From NCBI RefSeq assembly GCF_947179165.1, contig NC_077240.1, positions 4,223,501 through 4,287,500 on the forward strand: 64,000 nucleotides of DNA, in the 5' to 3' direction. Below the pieces are notes generated by a model that had not been told where the DNA came from, did not search any database, and saw nothing but the letters and a program-made list of their open reading frames with translations. This DNA comes from Solanum dulcamara. Taxonomy: Eukaryota; Streptophyta; Magnoliopsida; Solanales; Solanaceae. The position numbers were made by a program, and so were the translations under genes. Below, in pieces: positions 13,229 to 23,428 of the stretch; positions within the stretch are counted from its first letter, which is position 1; each line of letters starts with the position of its first letter.

Positions 13229-13481
13229 CAACGTTCAAAAATTCCCAAAATCAATCCAAACTAAGTAAAGAAAGAAGAAGAATAAACCTTCCGAAATTGG
13301 AGAAAGGTGAACTATAGAAGGCAGGACGAGAAGCAGAACGAGAATTGGCACCCCAGGCCATGCCTAGGGTCTTTTGACTCGCCTTCTTCTTCTTGTTGCT
13401 TTGATTGCTGCTGTTACTGCGATTTGAATTTGAGGTTCGTTTAGAATTGGAACCGGAATTAGCAGAGCGTGAGGGTTCCAT

Positions 13482-13600
13482 GCTCGTCTCCGATTTCTGG
13501 GAGTTGAGACGCAGAAGAGTTGCGCAATTTCTAAAATGAAGCGGGAAATATATGCAAGCAAGGGATCATTTATAAACACACGGATCTTAAGGAGGAATCG
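13482..13600 (-). promoter_or_regulatory. REV1 gene A proximal promoter with E2F site and TATA-like box
   Basis: Reading the minus strand, TTTATAAA lies at 13576-13569 and the perfect E2F/DP consensus TTTCCCGC at 13548-13541, about 60 bases ahead of the ATG at 13481. E2F sites are typical of plant genes for S-phase replication and repair, which fits REV1. The transcription start is not known, so the TATA assignment is tentative. Confidence 0.6.
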
Positions 13601-13720
13601 GGTCGGTTAACCCAAAACATTTTTATTTTTTGATGGAGAGGGTGAATTTAAAACATTTTTTTGTTATTTGTTATATTTTTTTTATTGTTTTCTTCTTCTT
13701 TACCTGATGTGTTGCTTGCA

Positions 13721-13847
13721 CCTGAACCAAGGGTCTTTCGAAAATAGTTTTTTTACCTCCACGAAGTAGTGTTAAGGTCTATGTACATTCTATCATCTCC
13801 ATATCTCACTTGTGGAATTTCACTAGGTATATTTTTGTTGTTGTTGA
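13721..13847 (+). mobile_element. TS-family SINE upstream of REV1
   Basis: The order CCTGAACCAAGGGTCTTTCG, then TACCTCCACGAAGTAG, GTTAAGGTCTATGTACATTC, CTCACTTGTGGAATTTCACT and a TTGTTGTTGTTG tail matches the 3' body of the TS SINE family of Solanaceae. The tRNA-like head is missing or unrecognisable. It lies about 240 bases upstream of the REV1 ATG, in the opposite orientation to the gene. Confidence 0.8.
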
Positions 13848-14301
13848 CTCTATCATTAGGGTTGCTTATCAAGCGTATAATTATGCTTGACGGGTTCGCT
13901 TATCGGGTATTAATTTTTAAATTATTAATATGCTAGCCAATAAATAAGATATCGATTGGTTCAGGATCGTGCTATAAATTATCAGTCGATGTATTGGGTC
14001 AATCATTTCATGCTCATTTCTTTCCGTTTCACTCACAAATATACTGATCTTTCAGCAAACAAAACAATTTTCTAGCTTTATTTAAGTTAACAAATATATA
14101 GTTATTACTCACAATGAGAAATACATGAAAAAGGCTAATTTTGAGAATGCATGAACATAAGCATTTATTTAACAAAGATTCACTTGTACAATAACTTATT
14201 GCTTCAAAAATAAAATATACATTTTTATATGCTAGAAGTGAAGATCCGTCCATTATGAACCAAACTAACTAAGTACACCGGTGAGAAATCCAACTCACAA
14301 A

Positions 14302-14426
14302 TACTATCTCCGTCTCATATTACATAAACACTACTAACTTTACACGATAATTAAGAAATCATTAATACATTGAAAAAAATTATTATTTTACCCTTTGTTT
14401 ATATCAATACAATATACACGGAGTAT
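14302..14426. mobile_element. Stowaway-like MITE
   Basis: The left end reads TACTATCTCCGTCTCATATT. The right end, read in reverse, starts ATACTCCGTGTATATTG. These are degraded CTCCGT termini of Tc1/mariner-type Stowaway MITEs, which insert at TA. The interior is AT-rich and has no reading frame. Confidence 0.55.
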
Positions 14427-14532
14427 AGAAATAGCTAGTATTGAAAATTGTTTACATTCAAAAGATCATATTAATTGTAGGGGTAAAATTAAAAAAAAAT
14501 TAATACAAATTAGAATTTCATTTATAGAAGCA

Positions 14533-15758
14533 CTAGTATTGTATTCGAAAAGTCTCATCTGCTGCATCTAAGATATTAGCTGTTAGCATTGTCCCTTTGT
14601 ATGCTCCTTTTAGAAAAGTTCCATCAACAACTACAATTGATCTACAATACTCCCATCCTTTTATCGATGTAAACAGAGCTACAAATGGATATAGAAAATG
14701 GTCATCCTCTGATTTGTGCAATCTTATATAAGAACCAGGGTAAGTTGCCTCTAGTATGTGAAAGTAACTTGACAACTTTGTATATGATTGAGCTGGATCA
14801 CCTCGGACTAATTCAAGAGCCGCACATCATATTCCTGTAACATATGAGCCGCACATCATATTCCTGTAACATGTCATTTTGTATATCTCTTGGTGTGTAG
14901 TTGGATCAATACATTTGGCAATAATAATACTCCCAACAACTGTCTTGCTTGATTGTCTTTTTCGATAATGAATTATGTAGCAACAAACACGTGTGTTCCC
15001 TTTCAAAATCTCTAATAGCGAACATTTGAGATTTATTCACGCTTGAAGCGCCTAAATTTCAGCTACAGTTTTCTCCGAGGCATTGTATTGAATAGCTGTT
15101 GATTTTTTTTATTAATATACAATCAATAATATAAACTAACTTGAATTTGAGTCTTACCATGTTGAGCTTGATCTCAATGTCTTGAATTTGAAGTGTTTAA
15201 GAATGGAATGTCTTTTTAGTGCACTAATAAGGACATATTTATTTTTGTAAACTTGATCTATCTCAAAAAAAGATTGATTAAGGTTTATAATGATGCCTGG
15301 TTGTATTTCTTCTTGCTCATCAACTTCCTCATATGATCCAAAGCCAATTAACTCTAGTGCATCATCGATACCACTAAATGCATTAGAATAGTATGAATTG
15401 TGTGTAATCCTCATATCTTCTGAAGTGTCTGAACATAATAGTGGAATTAGGGTGGAATCACTCTCCAAGTTGATCGATTCAGTTGTTGTGACACATAAAA
15501 GGTATTTTGACATATCTCTATGTTCCTTTTTTGGTTTCAACATACACTTTTACCCCCATATCGTTATGAATTTGAATTGGAGGAGACCTTTCATCAATCT
15601 TATAACTGATTTCAACTTTACTTGTTGATGTTTCTATTGGCAATTGAGTAGCAATCACAGAAAAAAGACTAGCAAATGTTATCTGCCAAGTAATTAATAT
15701 ACTTGTTACTAGAATTTCATGGACCATTGAAGTAAAGAAGCACAGCTAGATTAGCCAT
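14533..15758 (-). pseudogene. MuDR/MULE transposase relic, N-terminal half
   Basis: Starting at ATG 15758, broken frames give the usual order of plant MuDR-type transposases. MANLAVLLYFNGP is followed by a stop where the family has Trp, then a frameshift, then IQIHNDMGVKVYVETKKG. Next come an acidic linker (15543-15300) and the MuDR N-terminal DNA-binding part (VYKNKYVLISALKRHS). A Cys/His finger (QCLGENCSW ... HTC) lies at about 15080-14980. The catalytic core then begins with the block SIVVVDGTFLKGAYKGT (about 14645-14590), which holds the first Asp of the DDE triad. The frame ends at 14533, so the other catalytic residues are missing. Several frameshifts and a 29-bp internal duplication (14817-14872) show that it is dead. 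Confidence 0.85.
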
Positions 15759-15784
15759 ATTTTTCTCCTGCATTTTTTTTTGTT

Positions 15785-16276
15785 GAATTAGAAGGGAATT
15801 AGAGAATTAGACACGAATGAAACATGTAGCTAATAAAATCAGCCTTCAGTGATCTGTAGGCTACAAAAATGAATTAAACTTGAACAACAAATGTATTACA
15901 CACACATTAAATTTGAATTAGAATAGAATTAAAGATGAATGAAACATGTAGCTAACAAAATCAGCCTTCAGTGATCTGTAGGCCACAAAAATGAATTAAA
16001 CTTGAACAACAAATGTATTACACACACATTAAATTTGAATTAGAATAGAATTAAAGATGAATGAAACATGTAGCTAACAAAATCAGCCTCCAGTGATCTG
16101 TAGGCCACAAAAATGGATTAAACTTGAACAACAAATGTATTACACACACATTAAACTTGAATTAGAAGAGAATTAGACACAAATGAAACATGTAGCTAAC
16201 AAAACCAGCCTTCAGTAATCTGTAGGCCACAAAAATGAATTAAACTTGAACAACAAATGTATTACACACACATTAA
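15785..16276. repeat. 122-bp minisatellite, four copies
   Basis: The landmark ATGAAACATGTAGCTAA starts at 15817, 15939, 16061 and 16183, exactly 122 bp apart. Units contain CAGCCTTCAGTGATCTGTAG and ACAAATGTATTACACACACA. Units differ by a few bases, and the outer units start differently. The array sits directly upstream of the MULE relic's ATG, so it may belong to that element's 5' terminal region. Confidence 0.93.
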
Positions 16277-16279
16277 ATA

Positions 16280-17640
16280 AGTAATCGTGATAAACATAGA
16301 AACGTAAATAAACTTTCATGTTGAATCACAACTGAATACAAATCTTGTATTGCTAATGAATTAGGCATGCAATCTAATTCAAATCTTCAAACAATTAAAC
16401 ATTAAACCATTCAAATCTTTAAGTAATCACATATCTCTACTCAGAAATCACAATTCTTCAACTGATTCAAATCTGCATTCACCTAAATTTCGCAATTCTT
16501 CTGCAATAACCATCAAATACACATCACTGAATTCCAAAATTGGAGTATTAATGTTGTAGAAAGTCTTGGTTGAGAAGCTGGGAAGGTAAGTATTGCCCTA
16601 ATTTTTCAGAAAATCGTGGGTGTGAAGATTGGAGAGAATATTGGTGTAGCAAATTTGGAGAGAAACAGAGGAAGAGAAAATCGCGGGTGAGAGTTTTATA
16701 AGAGTAAGGACTGTACTTAATTTAATTCAAACAATATGCTATATATGGTTAAAATAATTATGTTGTTGTATGTGGTAAATATTTCTTGATTATCGTACAT
16801 TTAGATAATTTACCCTTAAATTTAGAGAAAATTATATCTTGATACATAAGTGAAATTATTTATCCAAATTGGATCAAATTCAAACTATTTACCCTTAATG
16901 GATCTATGGCCAAACTATTTACGCGCTACCCCACTTTTTTTTCTTATTTCGCGCATGACGTCAATATAACATCAGCATCACAATTACGAATTAATCCTTT
17001 GTGATACTCCATCAATATATTGATACCATATCGATATCATATAAGGCTAAACTTATTCCTCTTTGATATTCCGTCGATATATCTATACCCTATCAGTATC
17101 ATATACAATTTGGCTCTTTTTTAAGAAATAAATAAAAAACAATTAAGAAAAAACTTATTTATTAAACTCTAAATTAATAGAAAAAATATATTTTTTCATA
17201 ATTTTGTTCTCTTTTTTCAATTTTTTAAGAAAATTGTATCTAAATTATGAACTTTTTAATTGTTTTTAAATTAAAATTTTGAAGAATTGAAGCATATATC
17301 AATGCCATTACAATATGTAGATATATCATAGTGGTATCATGGATGATTGAATAATCTCATTGAAGGACTAAGACAAATCTCAATAAAAATACTGTCCAGT
17401 TATTCTTTGATACCACCAGAATATATTATATTTTGATGGTATCAAGGAGGAAGAAGCAGTCCTTCAATGAAGACACTGCTCAATTACTCTTTGATACACA
17501 AATTTAAAATTAAAAAAAAGATATGAAAATAATTGAACATTTAAGGATAAATATTTTTTTGGGGGCATAGTGTTCTTTTCCCTTAAATTTAACTCATATA
17601 TTAGCACTTGAAGTCGTGCTTTAACCTAACATTCAAAATT
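16280..17640. other. AT-rich intergenic DNA with palindrome
   Basis: No gene was recognised. The part up to about 16940 may be the outer 5' end of the MULE: AAACTATTTACCC and AAACTATTTACGCGCTACC lie close together near its end. At 17407-17445 an imperfect 39-bp palindrome pairs TTGATACCACCAGAATATA with TATATTTTGATGGTATCAA. Several GATATCGATACC-like motifs occur at 16990-17100. The same stretch recurs at 38283-39643 and 60287-61647. Confidence 0.5.
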
Positions 17641-19883
17641 CATAAAGTTGGAATCCTATCTCCACCCTTCCCGACATATGTAATTATAAATCAAAAAAAT
17701 TGTAAACCAACAGTACGGTTTCAACTGTTTAACATATACAGCACGCTGAAAAATGCATTGGCAAAGTAGATTTGAGCACGAGTGTATTCTTTCATTTTCA
17801 TGGTCAGACCAGGTGATGGCTGACCCTTGCATATATGCTTCAATTACGAGTTGCGACCATGACAGGCCACCGTTTTTCATGTAAACAAAGTTTCACCTGA
17901 GTCAACACATAATATCTACCTGAAATTCAGAAAATTATGTACTTGACTCAGCATAAAATATTCTATTTTCACTAACAAGAAAAATCAACACACACTCTGT
18001 TCGGTATGAGAAAAGATAAATACTCAGAAAAACGACCTACCTTCGGTATGGATAATAATGTTTACGTGTAGCAGTGATATGAGGTCAATAAGTTACGTAA
18101 CTGCAAAGAAGAATAACTTTAGTCGTAAAGTGAGAAAAGTCATTTTCCAATATCTTATGACATGCAAACACAATAAAAATGACTTTATCAAACCAAAGTT
18201 TGGTATAGTCATATCAGATCATAAGATAATTACCATCCAATGAACTCTAGAGCAATCCTTCTAGCACTTAATTTAGGTCACCCATGAGCTTTGCAACAAG
18301 CATTTGTCTGCCCCAACACTGCTTCTGAGCAATCCACAACCATGGAAACTGCTCCTCACTCCAACCAGTATTTACAGTGTAGTTAGGCCTGATCAATAAT
18401 GCCAAAGTACAGAGAAATGCAGACTCCTAGGACTCCTTTCTGCAATATTAATAAAATAAAAGATAAGCACTATCATCACTGGCACAATAAAACTAGAAAA
18501 GAAGAGAGAGAAAAGTGGGAAGAGAATAGAGCATACTTAAAGGCAGATAAAAATATCCTTAAACAGAAGAATCGAGCAAGTCAAGGACATACAGGCACTG
18601 TTTTCCATCAACCAGTTTTCTTGACAGCACACACCTAAATAGAAGTTGTAACAACCAAACTTCTTAGAATTTTTCCAAGCAAGACGAATAGACTGAGATG
18701 GTTGAAATTGAAAAAAGAAAACAACAATAGACTACATATGCATTTATTTAATCAGGACACTCCTTTCTTCTTTTGGCTAACACAGGTGAATCAAGAAATT
18801 GTTTTTGTGTGCAACTTTACTTGGACCTGACTAGTGCTGCAGTTTACCACTGAACTCTTAAATAATGTCAACAGCACTACTTCCTTAAGTTTAATCATTG
18901 ACAAATACAGAATGCAATGTTATCAGGTCTAAGTAATGATGACACAGAAGGGGAAAAGTTATCCTCACACAGGGCAAAGGAAGCAACACATGCCACTTCA
19001 TACTTTTGTTGTCTAATACCTCTCCAAATATTAATTTTGATGCCTTGTAAGCCACAAACTCCTTTCTCTTTTCTGTCTAATTGTGTCTCTACTACCTCAT
19101 CTAAAAGTTTAAATTATTAGAGAGAGAATATTTGTACTTATCCAATTAATTCTGTATGGACTCCTTCATTCCTTTTTCATGGGTAAGCACATTAAATACT
19201 AATCTGTTAACAGATGAATACCTACTTGGATAACCATGTTGAATTGTGTGAGCATGGCATAGAAAAGCTCCCAACTGCTAGAGAAGAGAGACTTTATTTA
19301 TTTGATTGTTTTAAACACTTCTCATTAACTAGATTCCCTCTAGGAAGAGACAACATTCAAACAAAGGTTTGCATCAACAATGGGAAGTTAAAAATAGCAT
19401 TCTTGTTTCACTATTCAGTTGGATTAATATCAAGGATGTTCTTGAACATCATCCATACAGGACCTTCAGAAAGTAAGCCTACGACAAAAATGAATACATT
19501 GTTCAACTGAATCAAGCAGTTCATATCACCTAACGTTATTCATCCAAAGAATGAAGCCCCACTTGACTTCAAGCAAGAGGGAAGACAAATGTATACCTAC
19601 ACAAATTGGAAATAACACTTCCAGAACAGACAGGTACCTACCATGATCTCCAGCACTATCAGTTTAACCTGGGAAGACATCTTATCAGACCCAATGCATC
19701 CCATGGGGTCCCCCACTCTATATGATTATGATTTCAACTTAGAGAGGATATCAGTGAAAGATGCGAGAACTTCAAGTAACATATGAAAATGAAAAGAAGA
19801 TACAAAAAATCACAAATGGAATGCGGACTTGTAGACATAGAGCACCTGACACTTTTTTCTTGGCAAAGAAGGCATGCCACACA
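17641..19883. other. 3' flank of REV1 gene B, no firm gene
   Basis: The part near 19883 should include the REV1 3' untranslated region. The rest has scattered short frames on both strands without family signatures. The one frame with a protein-like composition is listed separately at 18268-18388. The stretch recurs at 39644-41886 and 61648-63890. Confidence 0.5.
18268..18388 (-). other. Possible terminal exon of an unidentified gene
   Basis: After an AG at 18390-18389 the minus strand reads a 39-codon frame ending in TAA. It contains WSEEQFPWLWIAQKQCWGRQ and then MLVAKLMGDLN. Four Trp and a balanced composition look more protein-like than the surrounding DNA. The frame stays open a little further upstream before a TAG. 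I do not recognise the family and found no convincing partner exon, so it may be chance or a fragment. Confidence 0.25.
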
Positions 19884-20415
19884 TCACTCTGTCACAGAAG
19901 CCATGTAAAAGCTGCCACCATAGTTCTCACTAACCAATGCCTACAAATTGAGATAAAAAGTTGATCAGGCTAGGTCACAAATTCACTGTTAAAGCAGATT
20001 CTAAACTTGAATTTGCTATTGTAAAAAAAAGGATGCTATGCATCTAAACCAATGGTTTCAAAATCAAAGACTTTCTAAGATGTCACAACATTATACTTTA
20101 ACCTTTTTAAGCAAGTCTTCTGTAACCACTATCAAAAAATAGATTTTACCTACAATTAAAAATTTCATTATCATCTAAGTTTAACTGGCTTTGCAACTAA
20201 AAGCCTGCAGTTACTAATTAAAAAGGAGGAACAAAGGAAGCTATTTTGCTGCAAAGACAACTCCAACCAGAACAGTCCTGAATCATCAATGCAGTATTTA
20301 ACTATTTAACTTGACACACTTATATTACAAAGGGAAAAGGAATAAACTAATTAACGTGCACAGTGAGACCATTACATACTTAAGAGGAAGAACAGAATCA
20401 CCTGTGGAACCGCTT

Positions 20416-20840
20416 TGATAATGGACTTTGGCCCTAACTCTACCCCAAAATCAAGCTCATGAGGTGAGGATTGTCTAAGACCATATAACGAGATCATTTT
20501 TTCCTCGCACAACCGATGTGGGACTTCAACACCCCCTCGCATGCCCAGGATTGAACATTTGGAGCATGGACAATACAAGTTGGAGGCTTACATCGGGTAA
20601 ACAAAGAATTGGGATGGGCGTAGCTCTGATACCAAGATGAAGTATGTTATCATCTCATCTAAAAGCTAAGTTGTTACAGAGAGCACAGTTTTATTTACTT
20701 AATTCTTTCTGCTCCGATACCATGATAGGAAATGGCCCTTGGCCAAACTCAACTCCAAAAGCTAGCTCATGAGGCGAGTATTGCCCGAGATCATATAAAG
20801 AGGCCAATATTCCCTCCCACAACCGATGTGGACTTCAACA
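20416..20840 (-). mobile_element. TRIM retrotransposon with target-site duplication, REV1 gene B last intron
   Basis: On the minus strand the upstream LTR is 20840-20723 and the downstream LTR 20531-20416 (118 and 116 bp). Both start TGTTGAAGTCC and end in CA. Directly after the first LTR is a primer-binding site, TGGTATCGGAGC (20722-20711), complementary to initiator Met tRNA with one mismatch. A perfect TGGTATCAGAGC also lies at 20634-20623. A polypurine tract, GCGAGGGGG (20540-20532), directly precedes the second LTR. The element is flanked by 5-bp duplications, AAGCG on the minus strand, at 20841-20845 and 20411-20415. At 425 bp with no coding capacity it fits a terminal-repeat retrotransposon in miniature. 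Confidence 0.88.
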
Positions 20841-22783
20841 CGCTTGTTAACTGAAAGACTGGAATAATTTTCCATGCAAAATCTGTCAGCAGACCAACAG
20901 ATTGGGTACTACCTATTTGCAGACTTGAAGGAGTTTTTGATAGGTTTGGCATCAAAGAGGATACTCAACATCCAACACCATTACCAGATATGGTGGGGAA
21001 TTTTCTACCCATATAACAATCTAGCTGGGTAGACTTCAATAACATTTTCCAATATTCGTAAATGAAGTAACAGTATGTATTGTAACTACTGTAAGATTGT
21101 AATCGTGCACACAGCATTCTTACGAAATATCATCACCCTCATGCATTGTTACTTATTATATAAAATAAAACATGTTTGAATTGTTTACATGAAAACCAAA
21201 AGAAGTCAGCTGAATAAATGAGCACATAGTTATTCATTTAAGTCATGTTCCCAGGCCCTGAACTACACATTGGAAGTGGTTCTCCACATAGTAGAATCTT
21301 AAACAACTCTTAAGAAGTAAAACTAACCCTAGAACGATAGAACGAATCTAGAAGAAACCATATCAATTAATGGGTTAACGAGAACAGCAGGACAGCCTGC
21401 CCAGTTTTCGCAAACGTTGTTAAATCAATATCTAGAAGAAATTCTTTCAACAATGCATACAAGTCATATCATTCTTTTGGTACATGTCATAAACAAGGGA
21501 AACCAGTTTACAATGTGATATCATAGAGAGCCTGTAACTATAAGCAAAAACCATAAAGGGACCGAAACTAGTATCATGTACATAATCTTGCAAGGCAACA
21601 GCCAGCAAACATTTTTGCTTCCTACATATATAGCTAAATGTCATGATTTCCACTGAGAGTCAGAAAGACAAGTATGAGAAAAAGATTATCCGAACCATAT
21701 TTTTCCCTATAACACAATATGGATACACATCTCAACAAGAAAATAACTGGAACTGTTTATGTTACCTGAAAATGAGGAAGCAAGTTGTTGTAAACTTCTA
21801 TGAAAACTTTTGACCTTGCAGTTAACCTGATGTCACAATTACAATGTCAGACCCGGTCTTCATTCATCACAAATTACAAATGCATTTTCCCTGTTAAACT
21901 TCCCATGTTTACTTTTGCTACTGCTCGCAGTAAAAGAGGTAAATAGTATTATTTTAAATTTAAAAAAAAAACAATGCAAAAGGAATCCAAAACATCCAAA
22001 CAACAAAGATATCGATGAGATGTCATCATTGTGCTAGACAAGGTATTTACCAAAAGCACCAGAAAAAATGACAAAGAAGAGGAAGAAGTTGAAAAGACAG
22101 CTTTCAAGAGTCCCTCCAGTTAATCTTCCTCACCAGCTGTTGTGGGGAATGTTGCCATGTTTGAAGGTAAACAACAGGAGAAGCCCTTCTTCCTGTGTTA
22201 ATACTTACATTTCTGGCAATAACAACAACATACTTCTTATTATTTATTTATTGAGGCAGAGTACCACAAAAGGTCGTTTGGTGGGTGAGGGAGAAGAAAG
22301 AAATTCATATTAAATATATCAATGTCAGAAAGGACATGTATGAAGGAGTCATCACTAACATGAGAATAATAGTAGGAGATACAAATACAAAGAGTTTCTC
22401 GTAACAGTGAGTTCACACTAGGGATCAACATTGAGCCCCGACTTGTTTATCCTAGTTATGGTTGAGCTAACCAACACAATATAAAATGAGGTCCCATGGT
22501 GGATGCTATTTGCTGATCATATTGTGTGAACCAACAAAACAAGTGTCAACCAAAAGCATGAACTATGGAGAAGCATTATAGAGAGTAAAGATCTTTAAAA
22601 AAAATAGAAGTAAAACTGAATATATGCACCAAGTTTAGTCAGAAGAGCGAAATTGAGGTGAGACTAGACGAAATCGTAGTGCAAAAATACAAACAATTTA
22701 GACATAAAGGCTTGTTGTTTCAAGAGAATGGAATAATAAATGAAGATAATACTCATAAAAATAAAATTGGATGGTTGAAATGG

Positions 22784-23428
22784 AAATGTGTTACCGAGCG
22801 GCCAAAGTGAATGGTAAGTTCTTCAGAAACTATAAGACCGACAATGCTATATGATAGTAAATGTTAGGTTGCTTAAGTCCGAGAGGCGGATTCTTAAGAT
22901 GAATGTGCGTTCATACAAGATTTGTTAAAAATAAAAATGGTCACACTCGCCAAAATGTGCAAATAGCATGCAATGAAGATAAAAAGAGAGAAGGTCACTC
23001 GAGATGCTGTCATGTGTCGACCTATAGATGCACCAGTACGTAGGTGTGCAACTATGATGAGTGAGGATGTTAAAACGAGGGTAGACCTAAAATCACATGG
23101 AAGGAAGTCGTCGCGAAAGACCAACAATTTCTTGGAATCAATGGAGAATTAGCTAAAGATAGGGTATAATTGAAGAAAAAATTCCATATAGATAATATCT
23201 ACTAGATGGGAATAGGTTTTAGACTTGTTAGAGAACTTCTAATAACATTGATTATTATTATTGCTATTATTATTATTATATATATTTAGTTTATCTTTTA
23301 CTTATATTATTATTTGGTATGATGTCATTTGGTATGATGATGACATGAGTTGAGCTTAAATAGAAATGTGAGGATTCATATAGCCAACCCCAAGTTATTT
23401 GGGATTGAGGTGTAGTCGTCGTTGTAGT
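22784..23428 (+). mobile_element. RTE-type LINE 3' end relic (copy 2)
   Basis: Copy of the relic at 781-1425, inside the intron between exons 21 and 22 of REV1 gene B. It differs from the first copy by single bases such as A at 22985 and 23309. Confidence 0.7.

Larger units (their letters stand above)
1737..13481 (-). pseudogene. REV1: REV1 gene A: Y-family DNA polymerase REV1, exons 1-21, with in-frame stop at codon 361
   Basis: REV1 inserts dCMP opposite abasic sites and damaged G and scaffolds other translesion polymerases in the nucleus. Exons in transcript order: 13481-13288, 12447-12303, 11928-11813, 11716-11640, 11541-11042, 9906-9763, 9586-9454, 9366-9278, 9173-9123, 9046-8843, 8074-7955, 6675-6583, 5806-5747, 5666-5580, 5458-5375, 5285-5213, 3644-3576, 3473-3375, 2887-2642, 2528-2458, 2335-1737. 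All junctions are GT-AG and the phases fit. Exons 22 and 23 would lie left of the window. Codon 361 (9858-9856) is TGA where gene C has CGA, so translation would end after the BRCT domain and before the catalytic aspartates. I therefore class it as a probable pseudogene or null copy; readthrough or a sequencing error is possible. Domains are described under gene C. Confidence 0.93.
1..22004. repeat. 22-kb tandem repeat unit, copy 1
   Basis: The sequence starting at position 1 recurs at 22005 and again at 44008, in the same orientation, with a 22,003-bp period. The unit holds the REV1 gene and its flanks. Differences from copies 2 and 3 that I noticed include an extra T at 19-20, and base changes at 982, 1306, 1482, 1720, 5492, 12624, 17227, 17560, 17699 and 17991. 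Position 1 is only where the window cuts the array, not a biological boundary, because REV1 gene B reads across 22005. Whether more copies lie to the left cannot be seen. Confidence 0.97.

Noticed and set aside
13364..13579. 71-residue minus-strand ORF overlapping REV1 exon 1 in another frame
   Set aside because: It is a shadow frame of exon 1 and the promoter. The REV1 frame starting at 13481 is supported by the BRCT exons downstream.
15785..16276. Evenly spaced repeats as a possible CRISPR array
   Set aside because: The repeats are continuous 122-bp units without unique spacers, in a plant nuclear context.
19214..19510. 98-residue plus-strand ORF downstream of REV1
   Set aside because: No recognisable domain, no splice or promoter context, and an AT-rich composition typical of chance frames.
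21508..21531. Alternative last REV1 exon reading ALYDITL then stop after an AG at 21533-21532
   Set aside because: The exon at 19940-19884 gives ALVSENYGG, which fits the Rev1 C-terminal end much better, and it is in phase with exon 22.
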